NCBI GenBank assembly: GCA_015680685.1
Contig: MNCI01013584.1
Coordinates: 818,771 to 882,770, forward strand
Direction of reading: 5' to 3'
Length of the DNA stretch: 64,000 bases
Source: Gnetum montanum
Taxonomy: Eukaryota > Streptophyta > Gnetopsida > Gnetales > Gnetaceae
The notes under the pieces were generated by a model. It saw only the letters and a program-made list of their open reading frames with translations, was not told the DNA's origin and did no database searches. A program made the translations under genes and the position numbers. Of this stretch, positions 1 through 10,789 are shown one piece after another (position 1 is the stretch's first letter; every line of letters begins with the position of its first letter).

Positions 1-690
1 CTAGTCTCTCCTATATTTACTAACTATTCCTATTAAGATCTTAGTGATTTTCATATTTGTAACCTTAGCTTGACCATTGGCTTGGGGATGACAAGGTGTT
101 GTTAATTTATGGTCAACCCCCAAGTACTGCATACGCTTCCAAAAGGTAGTAGCTATAAAGTGGGTTTCATTATTAGAAATTAATGTATGTGGCACATCAA
201 ACCTATTTACAACATTATGTTGTACAAACCAAAAAATAGTAGAAGATATACAGTCAATGATGGTTGCTACTTCTGCCCATTTCATACAATAGTCAACAGT
301 GACTATGATATACACATTTCCATTTAACATGAGCATGATGGGACCCATGAAGTCAATGCCCCACATGTTAAAGGATTCTAGTGGTTAGATCCATTGTTAA
401 GGTCCCTCCATTTAAGTAGTCATTCCACCATCTCGTTGGCAGCATTTACAAAAGTGGACAAATTGATGAGCATCCCTAAAAAGTGTTGGCCAATAATACC
501 CTGCCATTAGGATTTAATGGCTATGAATCTCTTAGCATAGTGGCCCCCATAAGGACCCTCATGAGTTTCTTGGGAAATGTAGAGTTGATTAGCATCAGAA
601 ACACACCAATGAACTAGTCCATTGATGTACACCTTATAGATGTGTTCATTGATCTCCATGAAGCATTTCACCTAGTGAAGAAATTATTGT
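1..690 (-). pseudogene. Integrase of element A (catalytically dead)
   Basis: Integrases insert the cDNA copy into host DNA. An uninterrupted stretch covers 1-366 and holds the catalytic core. The first Asp lies in VDYCMKW, the second is Asn in SNNETHF (normally SDNGTHF), and the Glu is Lys in GQAKVTN (normally GQAEVTN). Two of the three D,D-E residues are therefore lost. Upstream at about 500-600 a HEGPYGGHYAKRF stretch marks the zinc-binding N-terminal region. The C-terminus is off the window. The core lines up closely with that of element D at 20260-20600. Confidence 0.85.
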
Positions 691-1320
691 TTCTTCCAAT
701 GGTCCACTCTTATGGCATTTATTGAGTAAAAATATAGGTTAGAATACCATCATATCATTTAAGCTCAGTGGGAAATTTTTTAGTTATGACCCCAAAAAGA
801 GAACTTGATTAAGAAATTGATTAGATAGTGGGCTTTTCTTCTCTTTGTTGTCCCATAGCAACTGAGACAAGTGGTCAGAGATCACATTCTTAGTTCCCTT
901 TCAATCTACCAACGTAAAATCAAATTCCTATAAGATCACTAGCCACCATATGATATGGGGGCTTACCATTGGCTTGTTCATCAGGAAGCAAATTGTACTA
1001 TGGTCTATGTGCACAAAAAATTTGTATCCAAGCACATAGTTCCTAAATTTCTATAACGCAAACACCATTTCCATCAATTCTTTTTCTATGATGATGTAGT
1101 TTAGCTATGCATCCACAATGCTTTGACTTGCATAGTGGATCTAATATGGATGTTTTTTGCCATCCAACTACATAAGCACAACCCCCAAGGTATAATTTGA
1201 TGCATTCATCATGATGTGAAATGGCATGAACCAATCAAATGCTTGTAGAATTAAAGTTTCTACAAGTTTCTCCTTTAGTTGTTGGAATGCATTTTCACAT
1301 TCTTTGGTTCAAATAAATGG
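691..1320 (-). pseudogene. RNase H domain of element A
   Basis: This Ty3-type RNase H would degrade the RNA template during cDNA synthesis. Translation on the minus strand gives KECENAFQQLKEKL followed by MPFHIMMNASNYTLG, where the usual first catalytic Asp (TDAS in intact relatives) is Asn. Further on come IIIEKELMEMVFALXKFR (catalytic Glu region) and FFVHIDHSTICFLMNK. Several stops interrupt it. It sits between RT and integrase as expected. Confidence 0.75.
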
Positions 1321-2150
1321 AGCATATTTCTTTGTTAGCTCGACCAATAGTTTTGCAATGTTAGAGAAATTCTCTATAAATCAATGGTAGTAGCTAGTGT
1401 GTTCAAGGAATGACCAAATATTTTTTACAATTTTTGGTTGATGAGTAATTTTTTGGTTGATCCTAATTTTTTTAGGGTCAACCTCAATTCATACTTGTAA
1501 GATTCTATGCCTAATACAATGCCTTCTTGGACCATCATATGGATCTTCTACCAATTGAGTTGAAGATTGATCTCCACACATCTTTTGAGTACTTGCTCAA
1601 GGCATTCCAAGGCTTGTTCAAATGTAGCATCATAAGTGGAGAAGTCAACCATAAAGACTTCCACTCAGCTATTCATTTTCTACTGAAGGATGCTTAAGAT
1701 TAAAATTTGAAAAGTGGAAGAAGCATTACAAAGACCAAAAGACATTTTGTAATATGCAAAAGTCCCCCAAGGACTCATGAATGTTGTTTTGGCCAAGCCT
1801 TTTAGTGCAATATAGATTTGGTTATAGCCACTATAACCATACAAAGAACTGTAATAGCAATGCCCATATATAGTGTCCAACACCTGATCCACAAATGACA
1901 ATGAAAAGTGATCTTTGAATGTTGCCATATTCAATAGCCAAAAATCAATGTAGACTTACCACTTGCCATATTTCTTTGGCATAATCCTGAGTGGGCTAAC
2001 CCACTCACTATCTCTAATGGGATAGATAAACCCCACATTGAGGAGTTGTTTAATTTCCTATTTGACAATCTACTTTAATTTGGGGTTTAATCGCTATTGT
2101 GCTACCTCTTTGGCTTCATGGCTCGATTAGTGTAGATACAATGCTAGCAT
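1321..2150 (-). pseudogene. Reverse transcriptase of element A
   Basis: Minus-strand reading shows the RT fingers/palm: a YIDFWLLN-type block, FKDHFSLSFVDQVLDTI, YGYSGYNQIYIAL, GTFAYYKMSFGLCNAS, then the active-site box as FMVDFSTY where related elements have FMDD. The first active-site Asp is thus Val. The stretch 1680-1934 is open; the rest has stops, often at Trp and Gln codons. The motif style (FKDHFPLPFVDQ..., GYSGYNQI) is that of the Athila/Tat branch of Ty3/gypsy. Confidence 0.85.
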
Positions 2151-3330
2151 ATCCTAGGATCAACCCTTGTGAGTTTAGGATATGACTAAGGTTATTATGA
2201 ATTTGTTGACCAAATTTAGTAGCATCAAATTTTTTTCAATAGAAATATTTTCATTTATTATTATCAGCTTCCCATTTTTCAAGAATGCAGATTCCATGCT
2301 ATCAAGAAAATTTTTTAACTTAAGGGGCTCTTGTTTAAAATTTTTAGGAATTTCCAACTCTTTCCAATAGGTACCATCATTCACATCATCAGAGAGTTGG
2401 TGATGAACTTACTCTAGTTCATCCATGCCTTCTACATAGCCACATGTTAGGCTCTTAGTAGGTTTCATGTACATTGCGTTACTTTTAGAATCAGTGGTAA
2501 ACCATTGGATGTCTTCTTATTTTTTGGCTACTATGTATAGAAACCTTTGAATATCTGCTTCATGTACACATTTCCTACATGTAGAGATAGATGCTTATTT
2601 CATGAATAAGAGTTTCTACACTTAATTTCATTCTGTATCACTATATGAGATGCATGTAACTCATTTATTCTTGATCATTCTAAATGTATTTTCCTTAGAT
2701 ATTTTTAGGGAAAGATCTCTAAGGTCCATTTTTGCATCAATAGTGCTTAGCCATGTCCTTACCATAATGATTGGGAGGTCCCCCTTATAGTTCTCAATCT
2801 TGATTACTAGGAAAACGGTAGGATAAGACTACCCACAAATAGTGGTTACAATGTCTTCTACTAGTTTCAATAAGATGCTAATGGACTAGTTTACCAATTG
2901 TAATTAGATATTGCTCTTCTTGAGAGGTAGCAAGTTCTAGGTAGTATACATCTCATGAGAAATCAAGTTAACATCAAAACTTGAATTAAGAAGAGTTTTA
3001 CATGATTCATTCCTAGCAATTTTTAAATAGATAAGAGGACTCCTAGGATCAGCTAATTTCCTAGGAAGGTTGCTAGCCCAACTCCAATCAAATACAACAT
3101 AAGTGGGCACAACAATATGGATTGTAGGAGGCATTTGGTTTGAAGGGTTCTTGATGGAATGATTTGTATAGGATGAGGTAGGATTAAGATGACTAGTCAC
3201 CTAAGTCTATGAGGGCTTAGTAGGCCTATTGAATCAAAAAAATGATCTTTTACAAGCATGAGGTTTCAAACCACTCAATTTATGAACTGATTGTAGATTA
3301 ACATCCTTGGTAGCATTGCATTGTTGTGGT
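2151..3330 (-). pseudogene. Aspartic protease and protease-RT spacer of element A
   Basis: The retropepsin would cleave the Gag-Pol polyprotein. An open stretch at 2937-3200 ends in the active-site block LLNSSFDVNLIS, where relatives have LLDSGS or LLDLGS, so the catalytic Asp is Asn. The block continues with LVEDIVTT and PIIMVRTWLSTIDA (the second conserved protease strand, ILGR-like in other elements). The spacer to RT is seen at 2175-2384 (WKELEIPKNFKQEPLKLK), matching 18200-18260 in element D. Stops and frameshifts separate the pieces. Confidence 0.8.
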
Positions 3331-3339
3331 TGGTTTAGA

Positions 3340-5634
3340 AGTTCACCCTACATGGATGGAGTATGTGATAACTACTTTGAGGATTAAAGAATAGGTGTGA
3401 AAATAGGAGGATGATAAGGATGGAATGTGGCATCCCTTCTAAAATGTGGAAAATGAGTTTTATAGTATTTGGAAGGATAGTAGTGATTTTGAAAAGGAGA
3501 AACATGATTGGAAGAGTCATGTGGATATAAGGGTTACTGAACGTAATACCCATATGGATCTGGCTACCTATAAGGGTACTGCTACCTTAGTGGTGTCATC
3601 CCCTATGATGGTGGTTACTACCACTATTAATACTACTCATATGGTTGTGGTGGAGTTCCACTTGGATAATATTGTTGTTGCTAATGGAACTACCTTGAAT
3701 TACCTTGAGTATAATGCAATCTTATGGGTGGTTGTCTTTTTGCTAGTTGTGGATTCAAAGTAGACATCCTAAACTCCTATAAGTGTGACATGATGGGGCA
3801 ACATCCCTTAGGATGTTTATATTGGTAGATTTCACATGCACCATCATCATCTAATTTAGTTTCTACAACTTCCTCTATTGTAGAAATCCTACCCTTACTC
3901 CTTTGATTGGCACATTTAGCTTCCTTTTGCCTCTTGAGGTCATGATTACTACCTTGTTCTTTGGACTCTATAGCAATTTTTAGGATAGCTTGAAATTTTC
4001 TATTCATAGAGTCCCATAACTAATCTACCTGAGTTAAAATTTTGGAGGTAAAATTTGGAATTATCAAGATTTTTTGTTTCACAACCTCATCAAGTGATGA
4101 TTCCTCCTAATTGTCACAAAATTAGACCTCCCTCTTGTGAATAGAAGAATCTCAGTTGTATTCTTTTATAGTTTTATGTTTCCTCAACTCATCTTCTTTC
4201 TTTGCTACCTACTCAATTAACCTTTAAATTTGATGGACTCTTAGTTCTAATAATTTCCCTTTGGCATAGACTCTAAGAGTCTTCATCATTTCTAATTAGA
4301 GCCCATATACAATGTGGAAAATTTGTTCCTACTAAGAGTAACCATGGCTAGGGCATTAGTGTAATTGGAATAATATTTTTTCATAGTGGCATCCAAGGAC
4401 TCATGTATTCCTTGCTTCGAACCCTAAATCTACCTTCTTAGATTGGACACTTAGAAGTATTTTTGATACTTATCATTAGTTTAAGCATTGCACACCATCT
4501 ATGGATTGATTCTAGCTCTAAGGACTAGTACTAGATTTATGCTTATTTGATGAGTGTCCTAGGAAATAAATTAAGCTTTTGCTAGTCATGTTCTATATTT
4601 TGCAAAAAATAAGCATTGTGAAAAGCCTAAAGATGGTTCTACAAATCTTAGTTATATCCCCCTTTGAACTTGGGAATATTATTCATGTCTAGCTTCTTGA
4701 TCCAGGTATCTTTACATGCCTTGTAGGAATTCTTACCTCCTCTTCTATGTTTAGTATGCTTCTGGTGGCAAGCAAAGGCTCATCATAGCCATGAACCTAA
4801 TATATGATGCCCTTTGCTACCCCTTCATTCATAGTGGTGAGCCTCTTTTGAATGCATGTGCCCTAGATCTTAACTTGCCTAATGGTCCCTATAATCATCT
4901 TAGTCTCGTTGGTCACCTTCATCATGATTGCATCCCCTATGGTTGTGTTCAAAGCCAAAAGAGGAAGAAGATGATGAAAAAGGTGAAGAGGAAGGAGGAC
5001 TAGCATCACCATGGTACTTGACACCACCTCTTTAGTGGTCGTGGCCATGATCTTGATCATGCTACTTGCCTGCATCCTTGTGATGACTCTCCTTTTTGGA
5101 TCTTCCTTTGTCATGGGATCTATTCTTGCTAGAACCAGGATTTTGTATCATGGACTGTAGATTCTAGTTTTGACCTCCTTCATTGAAGTCAAAGAGAGAA
5201 GTCTCTCTATATGAAAAAACCCTAGAGAAGGGTTCTCCACCATATTTTTGATACATCATGAATTGAGAATCATTGGACCACTTCCCCTTCATATATTCAT
5301 AATGCTACTCTAGCTATCAATCCCTTAGACGTTGTGCATCCATGGGATGATAATCTATAGTGTAACTATCTTGCATAACATATTCAGCATAAATCCCTTA
5401 GATGCCCAATCACATAAGAGTTTGTTGGAGCATCATAGGAATGGATCAATCAAATGGCAACACAATGTTTCCCTTCATGTCTTGTCATCACAATAGTTCA
5501 TCCTAGTGCAGGGAAAAGGTGAAATTGGATACATACTCATTAGGATGAACATATATCACTCTATATTGCTAGGGCATCTACTAATTTACTTTGTCAAACT
5601 TGGGCAAAGAATCACTCATGTGAGAAGAAGACAT
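3340..5634 (-). pseudogene. Gag of element A
   Basis: Gag forms the virus-like particle. The start ATG at 5634 begins MSSSH, as in gag of elements D, F and G, 145 bases inside the PBS. The central gag domain (about 4250-4750) corresponds to the better preserved copy in element G. Near 3780-3900 the translation gives DDGACEIYQYKHPKGCCP, an altered zinc-knuckle with Cys, Tyr (for Cys), His and Cys. A Gly/Tyr-rich tail follows. The frame is broken many times. Confidence 0.75.
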
Positions 5635-5779
5635 CTTATATTAGAGGATAAGAAATGTAGTGTGCTTTCTTATAATTGTTGTAGTTATTTTGAGGTATGC
5701 TATGTCTTTAGGGTTTATTCCAATGATGTTAAATAAATTTTCACTAAGTCCTAGATAACACACATAATAAACTAAAGGT

Positions 5780-5796
5780 CCCTAGCAACGGTGCCA
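5780..5796 (-). other. Primer-binding site (tRNA-Asp) of element A
   Basis: The 17 bases just inside the LTR match the complement of the tRNA-Asp 3' end (perfect in element G at 42242-42258) except for three transitions. One base separates it from the LTR end at 5798. Confidence 0.85.
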
Positions 5797-5797
5797 A

Positions 5798-6630
5798 TGA
5801 TGAGTGATGAGGTACCTCTATGCTCAACTATATGAATCACAAGTGTTCACATGCGATCCGATTGAATTCTGTAGAACTTAAGTCTTTAAATACATTGGTT
5901 CTAGGAAGTTAAATGTAATTGTTACAATCATTTTCTTCCAAGTTACACTTGTGAAATGCAAAGGTATGGTTAAGTGCAACTAAGACATCTAATTTTTTTC
6001 ATTTTTTATGTTTATGATCTTGGTGCTTAAAATAAAGGAATGAAGTAATTTAATGGCTAATTTAATCTAACTAATAGATTCATCTCTAGCTAATCCTAAC
6101 ATAAGTATCTAGTCCTACTTTCTGTACACATTTTGAACACATATAATGATGTTGGGTTACCAAATGTTAAGTGTTGTTGGGATTACCAAGTGTCATGTGC
6201 ATGCTTGAAGCAGTCGTACTTATGTGCTTAATTAATTGCTATTTAACTTAGCTAACTTAACTTGGCTTAATTTAGCTTAATTACTTGGAAGCATTAAATA
6301 AATTTTCATAAAACATTAAATTCATAAATAAAATATTTAATCTAGCTAAGGTTCTACAAGATTTATCAGAAAGATTATCTTTATTACTACACACACTATC
6401 GTGCTCAAGTACAATAGTGCTCGAATAAAGATGCATACACTTAATGACTCCTATTATGGACACTTTGGAAACTAGTCTAACTCTAGAGAAAAGAAATTGC
6501 AAGAGCTTTGCTATGCTATGACAAAAACTATCCCCAAACTATATGCCCAAGCACTATATTTATAGCATGGTATACATTTCGTGATATTGGATATCTAACA
6601 TTACTTCTTGTTTCCTAATACAATTCATCA
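5798..6630 (-). repeat. 5' LTR of element A
   Basis: It begins TGATGAG next to the PBS and ends ATTCATCA at 6630, where unrelated plus-strand gag sequence starts. Internal blocks shared with the LTRs of D and G include the GTACACATYYTG-like segment near 6130, the alternating 'GGTTACCAAGTG/GATTACCAAGTG' blocks near 6155-6195, and an AT-rich segment with TATTTATA at about 6557-6564, a TATA box on the minus strand. Confidence 0.8.
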
Positions 6631-7450
6631 AGAATTTTTCTATAGAACTTAAGATAATGGAGGAAAAGATTGAATAAGCTTTTAATAAAAGTAAGGATAA
6701 AAAGAAGAAAAGAAACAATGAGCATGAAAACGATAAAAATAGAGGGAAGGTTGCTATAGTGGAGGAAGTAACAAACTTAAGCTTAGAAGATGACAAAGGT
6801 TGTAAAGTATGCCAATTTGAACATTTGAGGGATGTTACCCTATCATGGCCTACTTACAAAAGTTTGAGATATATGTACTTAATCAAAAGTTTGTTAAGAA
6901 ACAAATGACTAGGTAATTACCTTATCCACAAGGTGATTTTAGACAATCCTACCAACAACCATCCTATCCAAGTGGGGACAAGAGTAATACTAATAGTGGC
7001 AACAACCACAATCATGGGGAATGTTACCATCAAGACAATAATATCTATATAAGTAACTGAATTCCTCTGAATACTATGTATAATGTCTTATTTTTCCCAG
7101 AAACACTTCTATCCATACTTCCTCTCCTTACTATCCACCTAAATACCATATACCCACAACCTCACATATGGATCCTAATTCTTACACATCCAAAATAGCA
7201 CTAGGTTTCTCATATCAAGCTCATAACCCATTACCACTAGTACCACCACTATTTATGCAAGAACTACCATCATAATCATAATAGGACTATGCTACTAAGA
7301 TAGTTAATATATATAGCAAGGATCATACTAGCATTATTACTTGAAAATATAGGAAACATCCTTTCTTCAGAACAAGTCTAGGAAAGGCTAGTAAGATGAG
7401 AACTTCATTTAATCATGTTCCTCCTATGATAGATCCTCTTACAACCATCA
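6631..7450 (+). pseudogene. Gag C-terminal part of element C
   Basis: Translation gives a Lys-rich segment (KDKKKKRNNEHENDK), then an acidic stretch and GCKVCQFEHL, matching DKKKKREVDNARNKG and EICQYDHPKGC of element D gag. CKVC...H is the front half of the zinc knuckle; the last Cys is gone. The N-terminal gag lies on the far side of element A. Stops are frequent. Confidence 0.7.
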
Positions 7451-7539
7451 TGTTTTGATAAAAATCAAACCAAAATATTATAATTGTCTTGCTATCTAAT
7501 ATGGTATCAAATTAAATAAAGGAAAATGTGCTTCCCAAG

Positions 7540-7890
7540 AAAAGAATAGATCATGAAAATCTTCTAATTTATTTAGAAATTACTAGAAATTCACCATCCA
7601 AAGCTCTACTAGACTTAGGTTTTGGAGTTAACTTGATATCTTGAGAAACATATATCACATGAAACCTACTACCATTAAAGAAGTACAATATAATATAGTC
7701 ACAATTCCTTTGGGATATATAGAAGATGTAATAACCACTATTAATGAATGGTCTTATCTAAACAACTTTCTTGTGATTGATGTGAATAATGATAACAAGG
7801 ACTTTTCTATCATTATGGGGAGAGCATGAATTAATAAAATTGATGCTAAGCTAGGAACAAGAGACTTGTCCCTATAAATTTCTAAGCAAG
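7540..7890 (+). pseudogene. Aspartic protease of element C
   Basis: Reads LIYLEITRNSPSKALLDLGF followed by GVNLIS, then PLGYIEDVITTINEWSY, and FSIIMGRAXINKIDAKLG. These correspond block by block to the protease of element D (LLDSGS, VPLGLVEDIIITV, IIMGRAWLSTIDAHLG). The catalytic Asp is kept. The 7641-7829 part is open; stops flank it. Confidence 0.8.
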
Positions 7891-10789
7891 ATTCACAAGG
7901 AGCCATACATATGCAAAGACTTCCATGTGTTAATTATGATTAAGGATGCAATTGTGAACTGATAGTTCAAAATGTTAACACGATCCTTACACCAACCCAT
8001 AATAAACTTGAAAAACAAGTATGTATGCAAAAAAGGCCACTAAATAAAAAGATACCCAATGGTTAAGAAATGAAAACATAAAAATATCCAAAACACACAT
8101 GAAAATATCCAACCTACTTATTAACTCCTCCTTGAAGAAAATGATTCAAATAGAAAACTTGAAGAAGGATATCCTAAATCATGATCATTCACCAATAACA
8201 CATAGTAAACATGGAGATTCAAAACCTAAAATTAAGAATTAAAAAAAAACATCTTAGGAGCCTCTAAAATAAGAATATCATCTAGTCCAAAATGAGATGT
8301 GTTTCCAAATGATCAAAATTTGATTATCATCAATGTCACATGAGACAATAAAAAAGAACATAAATTATTAAGGATGATAATCAAGAAACCTAGAGTGTAT
8401 GATCCTAGAGATATATGGTCCATTTTTGGAACACTCATCCATGAATTCAATCATGGGGAAGGTACCTTATTTTGAATAGGAATTGATAATTGCATTTTTA
8501 ACTTATTTGTTTTGTAATTTTTATCATATTTTCTAAATTTGTACAATTTTTCTTCATTCTTTAATATCTTTTATATTCTTTTATATTTTTCACATTTCTT
8601 ATCATTTTTTATTCTTTAATATCTTTCAAATTATTTATACATTTTTCTATTCTTATCTATTTCTCATTCTTCTATGATTTTACCATTTTTCATGTACATA
8701 TCTTTTGTTAATTTTTCTAATGAAGTGTAAAGGAATAAATGAGATTTAGTTGAAATAAATAGAATTTCACCCTATGTTATCAAATCATTAAAGGACCGAT
8801 TGTATATATAGTGAGACCATATCATCCATTGACTCACTTGTAATAATAAGAGGTTCTTACAATAGACATAATGGTATTGTTTTCACAATAAAACTAAAAT
8901 AAAATTATGATCATTATGCTTAGATGAAAAAGTGAATAAGTAAGTGGGAATTAAAAGGGTGTGACATCAAGGAGATTTGTCGATTCTCTAAAGCTACTAC
9001 AATGATTCTTATCCTACTATTAAGTTGTATTATGTACTAGAGCTCTAATGAAAAATGAAAGTATGTTCTAAAATAAGTACTACCTTACCATGTCATTGGA
9101 AAGACATGTTACCCATGCTTAAAGGTAGTCCTCTAGTAAAGTTAACTTAGTAATAATATAATAAATATACATAATAGAAGTTCCTAGGGGTTCCACTAGA
9201 AAGGCAGGTTATCAATGCTTGAAGGTAGGTGACTTCTTAGAAATTTCAAGGTTTCTTGGACTCACATTAGTTAAGGGCTTGAAAGACATGTTAACCATGC
9301 CTGAAGGCACTCCTCTATCCAATGGCCAATTCTCCTTTAAAATAAACTATGTTGTTAATAAATTACTTCCTTGTGTTTCATTGCCAAGTGTTAATATTTC
9401 TTATATTTTTGATAGTCTTGTGATTGTTAGTTTTGGGATGATAAAATGCAATGTCACACATAAGTAGTATGAACTTAGTTTGGATCTTGGATAGAAAGGG
9501 CTAATGATCATCTTAATCATAAATTACACATGGAATTCATTATGCTTGTGGTAAGACATCTCATGTCTCATTTTCTGTAATTCCTGCTACTATCATTTTA
9601 CCTCACTATTATATATAATCATAATTTTATGGTTTTTTTTAATATAGTGTTATTTTCTTATTGTAGTAATACTAATATGTATGTTTTGAAAGATAGGTAT
9701 GATTTACATTTAGCTCCTTGAGTGTTTATGGACACTTGTAGCTGTGGTTATAGAAGGACATTAAAGGCAGGATCCTATTGTGGGGAGGATCCACTTATAT
9801 AACTCTTGTGTTTTATACTTGATGATAAATTCCACATCATCATGTACCTCCTAACTACTTAAATAATCATTTTTATTTCCTTACATGTCCATATTCATTC
9901 ACATATTCAACAATTTTGATCAACCCTTTCCTGGAAATTTAATTGACTTATCTTGACCAAACTCCTTCTTCCACACACTTTTAACAACTAATTCTTATAT
10001 TTTTAGAATCATATATGATCAATAATCCTTTGGACCATATTTATAGCTTTCACACTATCCATTTTGCTAATTTTTCCTATTAAAACTTGCAAAATTTTTT
10101 AAAAATTCAATGATGATATCGTAGATATGATATATTATCCACTAGGATATCACATTTATGATGTTGTATCTATAATATATCCCCTATAAAATCTATATAT
10201 ATGTGCAAACCTTTAGAAATTTTTTTCATTCTTTAATTTTACACCTAGTGAGTTCATGCCATTTTTTATAACTTTCAAATGGTTAGAGCTCCATATCTTG
10301 CTCACTAAAATCCTGATTTTAGTCATTCTTATTTCTTTTTTCTCATGGAGTAACCAAATCAGTAGTGGAGGAGAGTATTATGCATAGTTTTTGCAAATTA
10401 TGCAAAATTTTCTAATTCCTAAAAGAACAAAATAAGAATAAGAATAACAAAAGAAAATCACATTCTTATCTCACATAAACCTTATAAACTTAATGTTTCC
10501 TTCCAATTAATCATTTGAATATGTCCTAAATAATAAATTGAAGATTGTGATATGTTATTTAAGATAAATTGGTTTTTAATTATTAGAGATTATTCAATTA
10601 AGGGTTTTTCTTGTAAAAGGTTTTATCCAAGTAACAAATTTTTCTAATGTTGTAATTTCAACCAAAACTAAAATTGATAATAAGGAATGATTTTTTATCA
10701 AAACTCAAAAACTTGAGAAAGTATTATGAATCATTAAATTTTTTTTTTTTGAATTATTTGGTTACTCTTAAAATACTTTATGATTGTAG
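7891..10789 (+). other. Post-protease junction and long 3' non-coding region of element C
   Basis: After the protease the sequence runs through a linker like that at 17930-18070 of element D and then reaches, at about 8400-8470, a stretch ending HEFNHGEG that lines up with the last codons of pol in D (SNSIMGEM, about 21225). RT, RNase H and integrase are thus missing. Homology to D continues in the non-coding part: the GTGTGAC(A/T)TCAAGG block at 8950 (21670 in D) and the GTGGGGAGGATCCACT-like block at 9778 (22390 in D). A T-rich run precedes the ORF at 10790. Confidence 0.65.

Larger units (their letters stand above)
1..6630 (-). mobile_element. Ty3/gypsy LTR retrotransposon A (Athila-like), 5' part, cut by window edge
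   Basis: Reading on the minus strand from 6630 down to 1 gives LTR, tRNA-Asp PBS, gag, protease, RT, RNase H and integrase, the order of the Ty3/gypsy class. The 3' LTR lies off the left edge. The element interrupts a plus-strand gag relic of the same family (element C) that resumes at 6631, so A is a later insertion. All reading frames carry stops, and the catalytic positions of protease, RT and integrase are altered, so it is dead. The Athila-like label rests on the PBS and the RT/protease motif style. Confidence 0.85.

Noticed and set aside
3446-3763. Plus-strand open frame of 105 codons, Val/Thr-rich
   Set aside because: Antisense to the Tyr/Gly-rich tail of gag of element A.
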